A stretch of 57,853 nucleotides of DNA from Prevotella sp. (GTDB lineage Bacteria; Bacteroidota; Bacteroidia; Bacteroidales; Bacteroidaceae). A program made the position numbers and the translations under genes. This document shows, piece by piece, positions 1 through 7,340 of this stretch (positions are counted from its first letter, which is position 1; each line of letters begins with the position of its first letter). The DNA lies in contig JAFZIZ010000017.1 in NCBI GenBank assembly GCA_017554145.1, positions 1-57,853 on the forward strand, read 5' to 3'. A model generated the notes under the pieces. The model made no database searches, was not told where the DNA came from, and worked only from the letters and a program-made list of their open reading frames with translations.

Positions 1-1
1 T

Positions 2-460
2 GCCATTAGTAAAGGTAGTGTATCAAATTATAATGTGGCATACGTTAATGGTACGCTGACTATCGAGAAGGCACCATTGAAGATAACGGCGAAGGACTAT
101 ACGATTAAGCAGGGACAGCCCTTGCCAGAGTTCGAGGCAACATACGATGGTTTCAAGAATGATGAAACAGAAGCGGTGTTGACGAAGCAGCCAACGTTTA
201 CCACGACAGCTACATCGGCGAGTCCTCTTGGTGAATATGATATTACCGTCAGTGGTGCTAAGGCAAAGAACTATAAAATCAGCTACGTTAAGGGTAAACT
301 TACGATTACCGAAGCAGATGGTATCTTAGGAATCTCCGTAGAGCATCCTGCTGATGTCTATGACCTGCAAGGCAATAAGGTGCGTTCAAAGATTAAGACG
401 CTGAAAGAGTTGTCAAAGGGTGTGTATATCATCAATGGAAAGAAAGTATTGGTGAAGTGA
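2..460 (+). CDS. C-terminal part of a secreted MBG/YDG-repeat protein (partial)
   Basis: The frame is open from the window edge, so the gene starts upstream. About 100 residues form beta-rich repeats of the MBG/YDG type: a block ending in YVNGTLTIEKA is followed by a second ending in YVKGKLTITEA, the usual period of about 75-80 residues. The last 45 residues (VYDLQGNKV, then GVYIINGKKVLVK) resemble the C-terminal sorting or anchoring tail that ends many large secreted Bacteroidetes proteins. Such proteins are usually adhesin-like surface proteins, but the function cannot be told from this fragment. A strong terminator follows the stop codon. The family call is by pattern; the full length is unknown. 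Confidence 0.75.
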   Translation, partial: AISKGSVSNYNVAYVNGTLTIEKAPLKITAKDYTIKQGQPLPEFEATYDGFKNDETEAVLTKQPTFTTTATSASPLGEYDITVSGAKAKNYKISYVKGKLTITEADGILGISVEHPADVYDLQGNKVRSKIKTLKELSKGVYIINGKKVLVK

Positions 461-486
461 GGATAGAAACATTTTTTTAATAAAGT

Positions 487-513
487 GGAAGGCATCCAAA
501 TCGGATGCCTTCC
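487..513 (+). terminator. Intrinsic terminator after the MBG-repeat gene
   Basis: An 11-bp perfect stem (487-497 pairing with 503-513) with a 5-nt loop lies 27 nt after the stop codon. The 3' side is T/C-rich, and the 5' side carries an A-rich run (470-484) that would serve as the T-tract on the minus strand. It can therefore also end transcription of the converging ATPase gene. Confidence 0.8.
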
Positions 514-519
514 TTCTTA

Positions 520-555
520 TTATCTGATAAACAATAATTCTCGGTATTTCGGGAG
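520..555 (-). repeat. 36-bp copy of the 3' end of glnN
   Basis: This stretch matches 1886-1921, the last codons of glutamine synthetase, at 33 of 36 positions. Read on the minus strand it still encodes LPKYRELLFIR plus a TAA stop. All three differences are synonymous (TAT/TAC, GAG/GAA, CTA/TTA). It abuts the ATPase gene's stop codon and has no gene body attached, so it is a detached tail of a glnN-like gene. The ATPase and its control region lie exactly between the two copies. Confidence 0.85.
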
Positions 556-560
556 GTGCT

Positions 561-1733
561 TTAATATGTCAGTCCGAAAGACCAGAGGGGAATGATATTG
601 CCAGAGCCATATTCGATATCATCTTTGATGACGTACCCTTCTGTTGCCTCAATAATCTGTTTCTTGCCTTTCTTCTTTCCTCCAACCTCGAAAGTTTTGC
701 CATCAATCTCGAAGTCACTGATTTTAGAACTGATGACGTCTGTCGTAACACGCATCTGGTTATAGAAAAACGTCTCACGTATGTTTCCTGTATCAGTCGA
801 CTCGCTGCCTAAGAGGTAGGCGAGGTTGGTGTTATCCAGATAGACTTTCTCTACCTTTCCGATTCCTCTGATGCCGCCAGTATCGTCACGTAACTGACCT
901 ATCATTCCTGCTTGTTCCATATAGAGGAAATAGTCAGGCAGAACATTACGACTGACACCGATTACCGTAGCCAGCGAATCCATGACGGGCTTAAACGGTA
1001 CGCTTTTGGCGATGACTGCCAGAAGTTTCTTTAGTTTTCTGCCTGTCGATGCATTCATATTGGCAAACTGCGGTATATCTACCTCCATCGTCTGGTTGAC
1101 AATCTGACGAAGTCTTATCTCGAAGTCAGTGTCGCCTGAGAAGGGATAATAGCCTTTCTGAAGGTATTCGTGGAACAAAGGTAGAGGATGGCTAACGGCA
1201 GTGACATGAGCTTTCTGCGCCAGTATCTCGTCAAGCGTATAAACTGGGACTTCTATCTGATGGAATAGCATCAGGTATTCTCTGAACGATAAGCCCTGCA
1301 TCAAGAATATGGGTGCACGGCGACTCAAATCGGCTTGTCCTTTGTAAATGTCAAGTACCGATGATCCCGTGAAGCCTACTTTCAGTTCAGGGGACGAGTC
1401 GTAGATTTGTTTCAGTTCCCTTGACCAATTCTCGTACTTATGTATCTCGTCTATGAATATTTGTTCGCCACCTTCTTTGACAAACTCGTCTACAGTATCC
1501 ACCAACGTATGAGATGAGAAATACAGATGATCAGCACTTATATAGAACATCTTTTTGGAATCTCTGTTTTCTTTAATATACTGAAGGACAATAGTAGACT
1601 TGCCGACACCGCGAGGACCTACAAGTCCGAACATTCGGGACTGCCAACTGATCTGGTCGTACATATAACGATGGAATGTTGAAGTTGTCTGCTTCAACTG
1701 GCTTTCCATAAACTCGATAAGCGATATATCCAT
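561..1733 (-). CDS. AAA ATPase with DUF4143-type C-terminal domain
   Basis: A 390-residue cytoplasmic ATPase of the family often annotated as AAA_14/DUF4143. Walker A is GPRGVGKST (residues 39-47) and Walker B is QIFIDEIH (91-98), followed by a sensor-like FTGSS and an Arg-rich segment. The C-terminus carries DFEIDGKTFEVGGKKKGKKQ, the degenerate PD-(D/E)XK-like ending of this family. These genes are common, multi-copy and patchy in Bacteroidetes; their cellular role is unknown. The gene stands alone, has tandem palindromes in its promoter (1771-1826), and is bracketed by two copies of the glnN 3' end, which suggests it arrived as a small cassette. The family call is firm; no function is claimed. 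Confidence 0.85.
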   Translation of the reverse strand: MDISLIEFMESQLKQTTSTFHRYMYDQISWQSRMFGLVGPRGVGKSTIVLQYIKENRDSKKMFYISADHLYFSSHTLVDTVDEFVKEGGEQIFIDEIHKYENWSRELKQIYDSSPELKVGFTGSSVLDIYKGQADLSRRAPIFLMQGLSFREYLMLFHQIEVPVYTLDEILAQKAHVTAVSHPLPLFHEYLQKGYYPFSGDTDFEIRLRQIVNQTMEVDIPQFANMNASTGRKLKKLLAVIAKSVPFKPVMDSLATVIGVSRNVLPDYFLYMEQAGMIGQLRDDTGGIRGIGKVEKVYLDNTNLAYLLGSESTDTGNIRETFFYNQMRVTTDVISSKISDFEIDGKTFEVGGKKKGKKQIIEATEGYVIKDDIEYGSGNIIPLWSFGLTY

Positions 1734-1759
1734 AAGCGTTTTAATATTGTTTTCGGCTG

Positions 1760-1767
1760 CAAAGATA
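1760..1767 (-). promoter_or_regulatory. -7 box of the AAA ATPase promoter
   Basis: On the minus strand this reads TATCTTTG, an exact TAnnTTTG Bacteroidetes -7 box, about 27 nt before the ATPase start codon. The region where the -33 box would lie falls inside the tandem palindromes at 1771-1826. Confidence 0.7.
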
Positions 1768-1770
1768 ATA

Positions 1771-1826
1771 AAAATGCACTAAAGTAGTGCAAAATTTTGA
1801 GAAAAATGCACTGCGATAGTGCAAAA
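1771..1826. promoter_or_regulatory. Two tandem palindromes, likely operator of the AAA ATPase gene
   Basis: Two 24-bp units (1771-1794 and 1803-1826) share the form AAAATGCACT-n4/5-AGTGCAAAA. Each contains an inverted repeat, GCACTA/TAGTGC (1776-1790) and GCACT/AGTGC (1808-1822). The units start 32 bp apart, about three helical turns, so both would face the same side of the DNA. They lie just upstream of the -7 box, where a repressor or the ATPase itself could bind. The binding protein is unknown. Confidence 0.6.
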
Positions 1827-1852
1827 AAGCCTGAGCGAATGCCCAGGCTTTT
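1825..1852 (-). terminator. Terminator of the aguA-aguB-glnN operon
   Basis: A 9-bp stem (1825-1833 with 1844-1852) followed on the minus strand by six T residues. It lies 34 nt after the glnN stop and touches the distal palindrome of the ATPase operator. Confidence 0.7.
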
Positions 1853-1890
1853 AATCTTTAATCTATAAAAAATAACCTATAACCTTTATC
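1849..1890. repeat. Heptamer array after the glnN stop codon
   Basis: Six 7-nt units on the plus strand: TTTTAAT, CTTTAAT, CTATAAA, AAATAAC, CTATAAC, CTTTATC. It starts at the glnN stop codon (minus strand, 1886-1888) and runs into the terminator. The same type of array recurs across the window. Confidence 0.7.
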
Positions 1891-4093
1891 TGATAAACAA
1901 TAGCTCTCGATATTTCGGGAGCGTCCAGAGACCGTCTTCGACAATGAGTTCGAGCTTATCAGCTTCGTAGCGGATGGACTCCATGTGAGGACAGACGGTG
2001 TCGTGGTAGGCGATGGCGCGCTCGTGGATGTTCTCGATACGGTTCGCCACGCGACGGGCCTCGGTGAGGTCTTCTACCAGTTGCTCGATCTTCTCCGTGC
2101 GCTCGGCTATCTCTTCGATGAGTTTGATGTTACGGGCGGAGAGTTTGTTGGCTTTCTCGGTATTGAAAATAGCCGACGAGAAGATGTCCTTCATGCCCTG
2201 CACGTTCTTGATGAGCTGTGACTGATAGTGGGTGGCGACAGGGATGATATGGTTCATGGCGAGGTCGCCAAGTACGCGGGCCTCGATCTGTACGGTCTTG
2301 ACGTACGTTTCCCATTTCACCTCGTTGCGGGCCTCGAGTTCCTTGCGGTTCATCACTTTGGTGCTTTCAAACATCTCGACAGATGAGTCGTCGAGGTAGT
2401 GCTCGAAGATGACGGGGCACGACTTCTCGACATCCAATCCACGACAAGCGGCTTCCTTCACCCATTCCTCTGAATATCCGTTGCCATCGAAACGGATGGG
2501 TTTGCAGGTCTTGATATCGTCTTTCAGCACTTCAAGGATGGCGCTAACCTTGTTTTCGCCAGCGGCAATCTTCTTATCCACGCGCTCCTTGAACGAGTTG
2601 AGGGCTTCTGCCATCGCCGCATTCAGCGCAATCATCGCTGAGGCGCAGTTGGCACAGCTGCCTGGGGCACGGAACTCGAAACGGTTACCAGTAAAGGCGA
2701 AGGGCGATGTGCGGTTGCGATCGGTATTGTCGACAATCAGGTCGGGAATCTGTGGGATATCGATTTCCATACCTTGTTTGCCCTTTAAGTTGAAGAGTTC
2801 GTTCTTATCCGACTGTTCGATATGGTCGAGCAGTTCGGTGAGCTGGGTACCGAGGAACGACGAGATGATGGCTGGGGGAGCCTCGTTGCCTCCCAGACGG
2901 TGGGCATTGGTGGCACTCATAATCGACGCCTTCAACAGACCGTTATGGCGATAGACTGCCATCAACGTCTCGACGATGAACGTCACGAAACGCAGGTTTT
3001 CTTCAGGTGTCTTACCAGGGGCATGCAGGAGCACGCCATTGTCGGCAGAGAGGCTCCAGTTGTTGTGCTTACCCGAGCCGTTGATGCCGTCGAAGGGTTT
3101 CTCGTGCAGCAGCACACGGAAGCCGTGGTTGCGTGCCACCTTCTTCATCAGTGACATCAGGAGCATGTTATGGTCGACGGCAAGGTTACATTCCTCGAAG
3201 ATAGGGGCCAACTCAAACTGGTTGGGCGCTACCTCGTTATGGCGTGTCTTCACAGGGATGGCGAGCTCAAGCGCCTGAATCTCCAAGTCCTTCATGAAGG
3301 CTACTACACGGTCGGGGATGGTGCCGAAATAGTGGTCGTCCATCTGCTGGTTCTTTGCACTTTCGTGTCCCATCAGCGTACGTCCTGTCATCACCAAGTC
3401 GGGACGGGCGGAATAGAGACCCTCGTCGACGAGGAAATACTCTTGTTCCCATCCGAGGTTCACCTGTACCTTCGTTACATCGTTATAGAAATACTGGCAG
3501 ACGTCCTTGGCGGCATTGCCTACAGCATGTAAGGCGCGCAGCAAAGGAGCCTTGTAGTCGAGTGCTTCACCCGTATAGGCGATGAAGATGGTGGGGATAC
3601 ACAGGGTATCGTCGATGATGAACACGGGGCTGGTGGGGTCCCATGCCGAGTAGCCACGTGCCTCAAAGGTGTTTCTAATTCCGCCGTTGGGGAACGACGA
3701 GGCATCGGGCTCCTGCTGTACGAGCAACTTGCCTGAGAATTTCTCTATCATACCGCCCTTGCCGTCGTGCTCCACAAAGGCATCGTGTTTCTCTGCCGTA
3801 CCTTCGGTTAGCGGCTGGAACCAGTGGGTATAGTGGGTACATCCCATCTCCTGAGCCCATTGTTTCATGCCGTCGGCAACGGCATCGGCGATGGAACGGT
3901 CGAGGCTTGCGCCATTGTCCATCACGTCAACCATCTTGGCATAAACGTCGGCAGGCAGGTATTTATGCATCTTCTGCTTGTTGAAGACATACTTGCCGAA
4001 ATATTCTGATGGTCGCTCCTCAGGAGCTTTTACGTCGAGGGCTCTTTTCTTAAACGCCTCTTCGACGACCTGAAATCTTAAGTTGTTTGCCAT
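1886..4093 (-). CDS. glnN: Glutamine synthetase type III
   Basis: ATP-dependent synthesis of glutamine from glutamate and ammonium by the large dodecameric type III enzyme found in Bacteroidetes and cyanobacteria. The 735-residue length is typical. Visible signatures include LGWEQEYFLVDEGLY, the ATP/glutamate region KTRHNEVAPNQFELAP, HEKPFDGINGSGKHNNWSL, and the NRTSPFAFTGNRFEFRAPGS block near the active site. The start at 4093 (MANNLRFQVVEEAF) was preferred over an in-frame codon 33 nt upstream because it matches the family N-terminus and is preceded by AAAAGAG. It is the last gene of an operon with aguA and aguB, 25 nt after aguB, so ammonium released from agmatine could be reassimilated here. 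Confidence 0.96.
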   Translation of the reverse strand: MANNLRFQVVEEAFKKRALDVKAPEERPSEYFGKYVFNKQKMHKYLPADVYAKMVDVMDNGASLDRSIADAVADGMKQWAQEMGCTHYTHWFQPLTEGTAEKHDAFVEHDGKGGMIEKFSGKLLVQQEPDASSFPNGGIRNTFEARGYSAWDPTSPVFIIDDTLCIPTIFIAYTGEALDYKAPLLRALHAVGNAAKDVCQYFYNDVTKVQVNLGWEQEYFLVDEGLYSARPDLVMTGRTLMGHESAKNQQMDDHYFGTIPDRVVAFMKDLEIQALELAIPVKTRHNEVAPNQFELAPIFEECNLAVDHNMLLMSLMKKVARNHGFRVLLHEKPFDGINGSGKHNNWSLSADNGVLLHAPGKTPEENLRFVTFIVETLMAVYRHNGLLKASIMSATNAHRLGGNEAPPAIISSFLGTQLTELLDHIEQSDKNELFNLKGKQGMEIDIPQIPDLIVDNTDRNRTSPFAFTGNRFEFRAPGSCANCASAMIALNAAMAEALNSFKERVDKKIAAGENKVSAILEVLKDDIKTCKPIRFDGNGYSEEWVKEAACRGLDVEKSCPVIFEHYLDDSSVEMFESTKVMNRKELEARNEVKWETYVKTVQIEARVLGDLAMNHIIPVATHYQSQLIKNVQGMKDIFSSAIFNTEKANKLSARNIKLIEEIAERTEKIEQLVEDLTEARRVANRIENIHERAIAYHDTVCPHMESIRYEADKLELIVEDGLWTLPKYRELLFIR

Positions 4094-4118
4094 ATCTCTT
4101 TTGGTTGTTTGAAGTTTG

Positions 4119-5033
4119 CTATTCAATAAATCGTTTCGTCAGTCCATCGTAGTCGTCTATCCGTCGGTCGCGGAGGAACGGCCACCAGCGCCGCACCTGT
4201 TCCGACCGTTGCATATCAACCTCGACGACCACCTCTACCTCTTGGTCGGTGGGAGCCTCGTAGAGCAATTCGCCCTGAGGACCAGCGATGAAGGAAGTGC
4301 CCCAGAAGGGGATACCGGCTGTTGGCTGTATTCCCGAACTTTGTTCGCCTACCCGTAGCCTTTGGCTATTAGCTGTTGGCTCTAACCCCACGCGATTCAC
4401 AGTAATAACGGGTAGTCCGTTGGCGACGGCATGACCGCGCTGGACAGTCTGCCACGCCATGCGCTGGCGCTGCTGCTCCTCGGCTGTGTCATTGAGGTCG
4501 TAGCCGATGGCGGTGGGATAGATGAGCAGGTCGGCACCCTGTAGCGCCATCAGACGAGCAGCCTCGGGATACCACTGATCCCAGCATACCAAGACACCGA
4601 GCTTGCCTACCGATGTTTGGATGGGGTGGAAGCCCAAATCGCCTGGGGTGAAGTAGAATTTCTCATAGTAGGCGGGATCGTCGGGGATATGCATCTTACG
4701 ATAGGTTCCTGCGATGGTACCGTCTTTCTCAAGCACGACAGCAGTGTTATGATACAGTCCTGCGGCACGACGCTCGAAAAGGGAGGTGACGATGACTACA
4801 CCCAGTTCTTTCGCGAGATTGCTGAAGAACGTGGTGGAGGGTCCGGGTATCGGCTCCGCCAAGTCGAAGTTGTTGACATCCTCCACCTGACAGAAGTAGA
4901 GTGAGTTGTGCAGTTCCTGTAGTACAATCAACTCAGCGCCTTGTTTCGCAAGTGCCGTTATCTTCTCTGCCAGACGTGCTTTGTTGTCAGCCACGTCGGC
5001 TCCATTGTGCTGTTGTATGATTCCTATCTTCAT
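4119..5033 (-). CDS. aguB: N-carbamoylputrescine amidase
   Basis: Hydrolyses N-carbamoylputrescine to putrescine, CO2 and ammonium; second step of the arginine-decarboxylase route to polyamines. A nitrilase-fold enzyme with the Glu-Lys-Cys triad visible in LQELHNSLYF, YRKMHIPDD and VCWDQWYPEAAR. The ATG at 5033 (MKIGIIQQHNGADV) matches the family start and lies 2 nt after the aguA stop. The 304-residue protein is slightly longer than usual because residues around QRLRVGEQSSGI are encoded by an in-frame repeat insertion (4317-4386) in a loop before the conserved IPFWGTSFIAGP segment. The active site is untouched, so the enzyme is probably functional. Confidence 0.95.
   Translation of the reverse strand: MKIGIIQQHNGADVADNKARLAEKITALAKQGAELIVLQELHNSLYFCQVEDVNNFDLAEPIPGPSTTFFSNLAKELGVVIVTSLFERRAAGLYHNTAVVLEKDGTIAGTYRKMHIPDDPAYYEKFYFTPGDLGFHPIQTSVGKLGVLVCWDQWYPEAARLMALQGADLLIYPTAIGYDLNDTAEEQQRQRMAWQTVQRGHAVANGLPVITVNRVGLEPTANSQRLRVGEQSSGIQPTAGIPFWGTSFIAGPQGELLYEAPTDQEVEVVVEVDMQRSEQVRRWWPFLRDRRIDDYDGLTKRFIE
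4317..4386. repeat. In-frame repeat element inside aguB (heptamers around a palindromic core)
   Basis: On the plus strand: two heptamers (GGCTGTT, GGCTGTA), a 34-nt core at 4330-4363 containing the hairpin CGAAC-TTT-GTTCG (4335-4347), then heptamers TGGCTAT, TAGCTGT, TGGCTCT. The core recurs at 47662-47695 inside the GH115 gene with a single mismatch, in the hairpin loop. The host genes point in opposite directions, so different reading frames are used; both stay open. Confidence 0.85.
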
Positions 5034-5035
5034 AA

Positions 5036-5974
5036 TCAGTAATATTGCATAGTACAACAATGCAGACTTCCGTGCTGCCAGATGACAGGAAGACAGTCGA
5101 TGCCGACGATCTCACGATCTGGGAATGCCTCGCCAATGATACGCATCGCTTCTGCATCGAGGTCGGACTGTCCGTAGGTGGGTATCAATACCGCCCCGTT
5201 GATGACGAGGTAGTTGGCGTAGGTGGCAGGCAAACGGTAGTCTTCGTCGTATATGGGACGAGGCAGCGGCAACTTCAGTAGGCGGTAGGGCTTACCTTCT
5301 ATTGTCCGTAAAGCCTGTAATTCCTTTTCCATCTCCAGGAGGTCGGGATGTTGCTCGTCGCCCCCTGTGTATATAATGGTGTCGTTGGGACAGATACGCA
5401 TGAGCGTATCGATATGTCCGTCGGTATCATCGCCAATAAGACTGCCATGTTGGAGCCATATGATGCGCTCGGCACCTAACCACTCCTTTAGTCGCTCTTC
5501 TATCTCTGTCTGCGTCATCGGTTGGTTGCGGTGGGGCGCCATCAGACAGCAATGCGTGGTGAAGATGGTACCTTTGCCGTCGCTCTCAATACTGCCGCCT
5601 TCTAATACGAAGTCGAGATGGTCTTCATAGACGCCTTTGACAACACCTTGCTCATAGAGTTGACGGTTGATCTGGTTGTCGAGGTCGGCAGGGAATTTCT
5701 CGCCCCAACCGTTGAATTTGAAATCAAGAAGAATGAGGCTTCCGTCTTCCTCGACGGTGATGAAGCCGTGATCGCGTGCCCATGTGTCGTTATGAGGAAT
5801 ATCGTTGACGATAATCAAGGATTCGCGCTTGCTAATCTCACGCTTCATCTCCTCGTAAACAGACAGGATTTCCGGCAAGATGGGAACCCAGTCGGTATGC
5901 TCGTTAGGCATTGTCAACTGTACCGCACTCTGCCGTTCCCACTCGGCGGGCATCCGTCTCTTCCTTGTTTTCAT
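5036..5974 (-). CDS. aguA: Agmatine deiminase
   Basis: Converts agmatine to N-carbamoylputrescine and ammonium. Guanidine-modifying (PPAD-like) fold; conserved elements include NDTWARDHGF, DLDFVLEGGSIESDG-type sequence, DGHIDTLMRI with the catalytic His, and the nucleophilic Cys in HGSLHCCTMQ at the extreme C-terminus. The ATG at 5974 is chosen because an exact -7 box ends only 4 nt upstream; the longer ORF would start inside the promoter. First gene of aguA-aguB-glnN. The C-terminus ends soon after the catalytic Cys, but complete motifs support activity. The protein is 312 residues, short for the family (about 340-370). Confidence 0.93.
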   Translation of the reverse strand: MKTRKRRMPAEWERQSAVQLTMPNEHTDWVPILPEILSVYEEMKREISKRESLIIVNDIPHNDTWARDHGFITVEEDGSLILLDFKFNGWGEKFPADLDNQINRQLYEQGVVKGVYEDHLDFVLEGGSIESDGKGTIFTTHCCLMAPHRNQPMTQTEIEERLKEWLGAERIIWLQHGSLIGDDTDGHIDTLMRICPNDTIIYTGGDEQHPDLLEMEKELQALRTIEGKPYRLLKLPLPRPIYDEDYRLPATYANYLVINGAVLIPTYGQSDLDAEAMRIIGEAFPDREIVGIDCLPVIWQHGSLHCCTMQYY

Positions 5975-5978
5975 GCTG

Positions 5979-5986
5979 CAAAGGTA
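5979..5986 (-). promoter_or_regulatory. -7 box of the aguA promoter
   Basis: The minus strand reads TACCTTTG, followed by CAGC and then the ATG of aguA. Transcription would start at or within a few nucleotides of the start codon, giving a leaderless or nearly leaderless mRNA. Confidence 0.7.
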
Positions 5987-5992
5987 CAAAAA

Positions 5993-6021
5993 AGTTTATA
6001 GTTTATAGTTTATAGTTTAAA
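5993..6021. repeat. AGTTTAT heptamer array between divergent promoters
   Basis: Three exact AGTTTAT units and one AGTTTAA (5993-6020) lie between the aguA promoter and the promoter of the ABC transporter operon. The array covers the place expected for the -33 element of the rightward promoter. Confidence 0.8.
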
Positions 6022-6029
6022 GATTTTAT

Positions 6030-6037
6030 TATCTTTG
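6030..6037 (+). promoter_or_regulatory. -7 box of the FetAB-like operon promoter
   Basis: TATCTTTG, an exact Bacteroidetes -7 box, 14 nt before the ATG at 6052; a very short 5' UTR is expected. The -33 position lies inside the heptamer array. Confidence 0.65.
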
Positions 6038-6051
6038 CAGCAAAAATAACG

Positions 6052-6612
6052 ATGTTAGAACTGCATAATGTAACGATAGAGCCTTTGATCCACTCGCTAT
6101 CACTGACGGTGGGCGACGGACAACTGGTGTGCCTGACGGGTTCGCAGGGGGTGGGGAAGACTACTATTCTGCGTGCCGTCCTCGGACTGATACCCATCAA
6201 CAACGGACATATCAGTATTGACGGAGAACTACAGACACCTCTGTCGGCACCGTATTTCCGCAGACAGATAGCCTACGTGCCCCAGCGATTGACGACGGTG
6301 GAGGGCTACGATAGTATGTCTGATCTCTCGGAGATGCTTTTCGGACTGAAGGTGAACAAAGGTGAGGCACAGTATAGGGTGCCTACTGACGGGCGCCGCT
6401 GGAACGAACTCTCTGCCGACGAGCGTTACCTGTTACTGCTCAATAATGCGATACAGTTGGACAAGCGCCTTTTGATTGTCGACGAACCGGAACTTCCTAT
6501 CAGTGCGGAAGCAATGGAAACGGTGGACAACACGCTGATAGAGGCAGCCCGTAGAGGGGCTACGGTGCTGGCTGTGAATTCACGAATCCTACAAAATCAA
6601 ATACAATTATGA
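6052..6612 (+). CDS. ABC transporter ATP-binding protein, FetA/YbbL-like
   Basis: ATPase partner of the UPF0014 permease encoded next; related pairs (E. coli FetAB) are linked to iron export and metal or oxidative stress. It is compact at 186 residues: Walker A GSQGVGKTT (about residues 31-39), a Q-loop near AYVPQRL, Walker B LLIVDEP. The signature motif is degenerate: LSADE at the LSGGQ position. The ATG at 6052 closely follows the promoter. The stop overlaps the permease start as ATGA. The weak signature means ATPase activity may be low, but the pairing supports a transporter role. Substrate not determined. Confidence 0.8.
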   Translation: MLELHNVTIEPLIHSLSLTVGDGQLVCLTGSQGVGKTTILRAVLGLIPINNGHISIDGELQTPLSAPYFRRQIAYVPQRLTTVEGYDSMSDLSEMLFGLKVNKGEAQYRVPTDGRRWNELSADERYLLLLNNAIQLDKRLLIVDEPELPISAEAMETVDNTLIEAARRGATVLAVNSRILQNQIQL

Positions 6613-7340
6613 ATATTACCATCCTTCGATTGGTCATCGGGCTTCTGTTGCTCATCATTCCAGCCTTGATACTGTTTCGCTTAGACCGCCGTTTCCTGCG
6701 TCAGTCGGCTATCGTTATCGGTCGTCTCGCCATCACGCTGTTGGTACTGGTGGGCTGTCTTTACTACGTGTTCCTGTGGGACAAGACGTGGATAAACATC
6801 CTGTGGGTGCTGCTAACCAGCGGCATTGCTACGGCCGTCTATTGTCGCAAGCGCTGGCAGTCGATACCCATCTATGCCAGTATGACGGTAGTAACATTCA
6901 TCGTCGGCATTGTGGTATTGCTGTTGATAGACACCAGTCGAATCTTTGAGGCAATACTATTCATCCCCGTGATGACGATGCTGCAAGCCGAGGCACTGTT
7001 TATCTGTCGTCGAGGCATCACAACCTATGTGTTGGAGCGTCGTACCCATCAGGAACTCTACGAATATCTGCGTGGCAACGGTGCCAGTCAGTTGGAGGCC
7101 TTGCGTCCCATCCTGACGAAAGCCATCACACGTGCCTTTGCTCCCGCTCTCTCGCAACTGCTATTGGTAGGACTGGTCTTCATCCCCTCTCTGTTGTGCG
7201 GTATGCTGATAGGAGGCATCTCTCCCTTGCAGTCGGTGGCTTTCCTCGCCGTGATGACAGCTGCTGCCCTTTGCAGCACGATGCTCACGTTGGTATTCTC
7301 CATTTATATCTATACCCGAATCAGTAAAGTAACCTTATGA
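6609..7340 (+). CDS. UPF0014 family permease, FetB/YbbM-like
   Basis: A 243-residue inner-membrane protein with about seven hydrophobic helices. The conserved family core is visible: FIPVMTMLQAEAL, the Arg/Leu-rich loop LRGNGASQLEALRPILTKA, and SQLLLVGLVFIPSLLCGMLIGG followed by PLQSV. It forms the membrane half of the ABC pair with the preceding gene (ATGA overlap), and its own stop overlaps the nuclease start in the same way. Known relatives are described as iron exporters; here metal export is an inference from homology. Confidence 0.82.
   Translation: MNITILRLVIGLLLLIIPALILFRLDRRFLRQSAIVIGRLAITLLVLVGCLYYVFLWDKTWINILWVLLTSGIATAVYCRKRWQSIPIYASMTVVTFIVGIVVLLLIDTSRIFEAILFIPVMTMLQAEALFICRRGITTYVLERRTHQELYEYLRGNGASQLEALRPILTKAITRAFAPALSQLLLVGLVFIPSLLCGMLIGGISPLQSVAFLAVMTAAALCSTMLTLVFSIYIYTRISKVTL

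Noticed and set aside
2409-2954. 181-codon ORF on the plus strand inside glnN
   Set aside because: It is antisense to a well-conserved enzyme gene, has low-complexity Ser/Arg-rich composition and no family match; a shadow frame.
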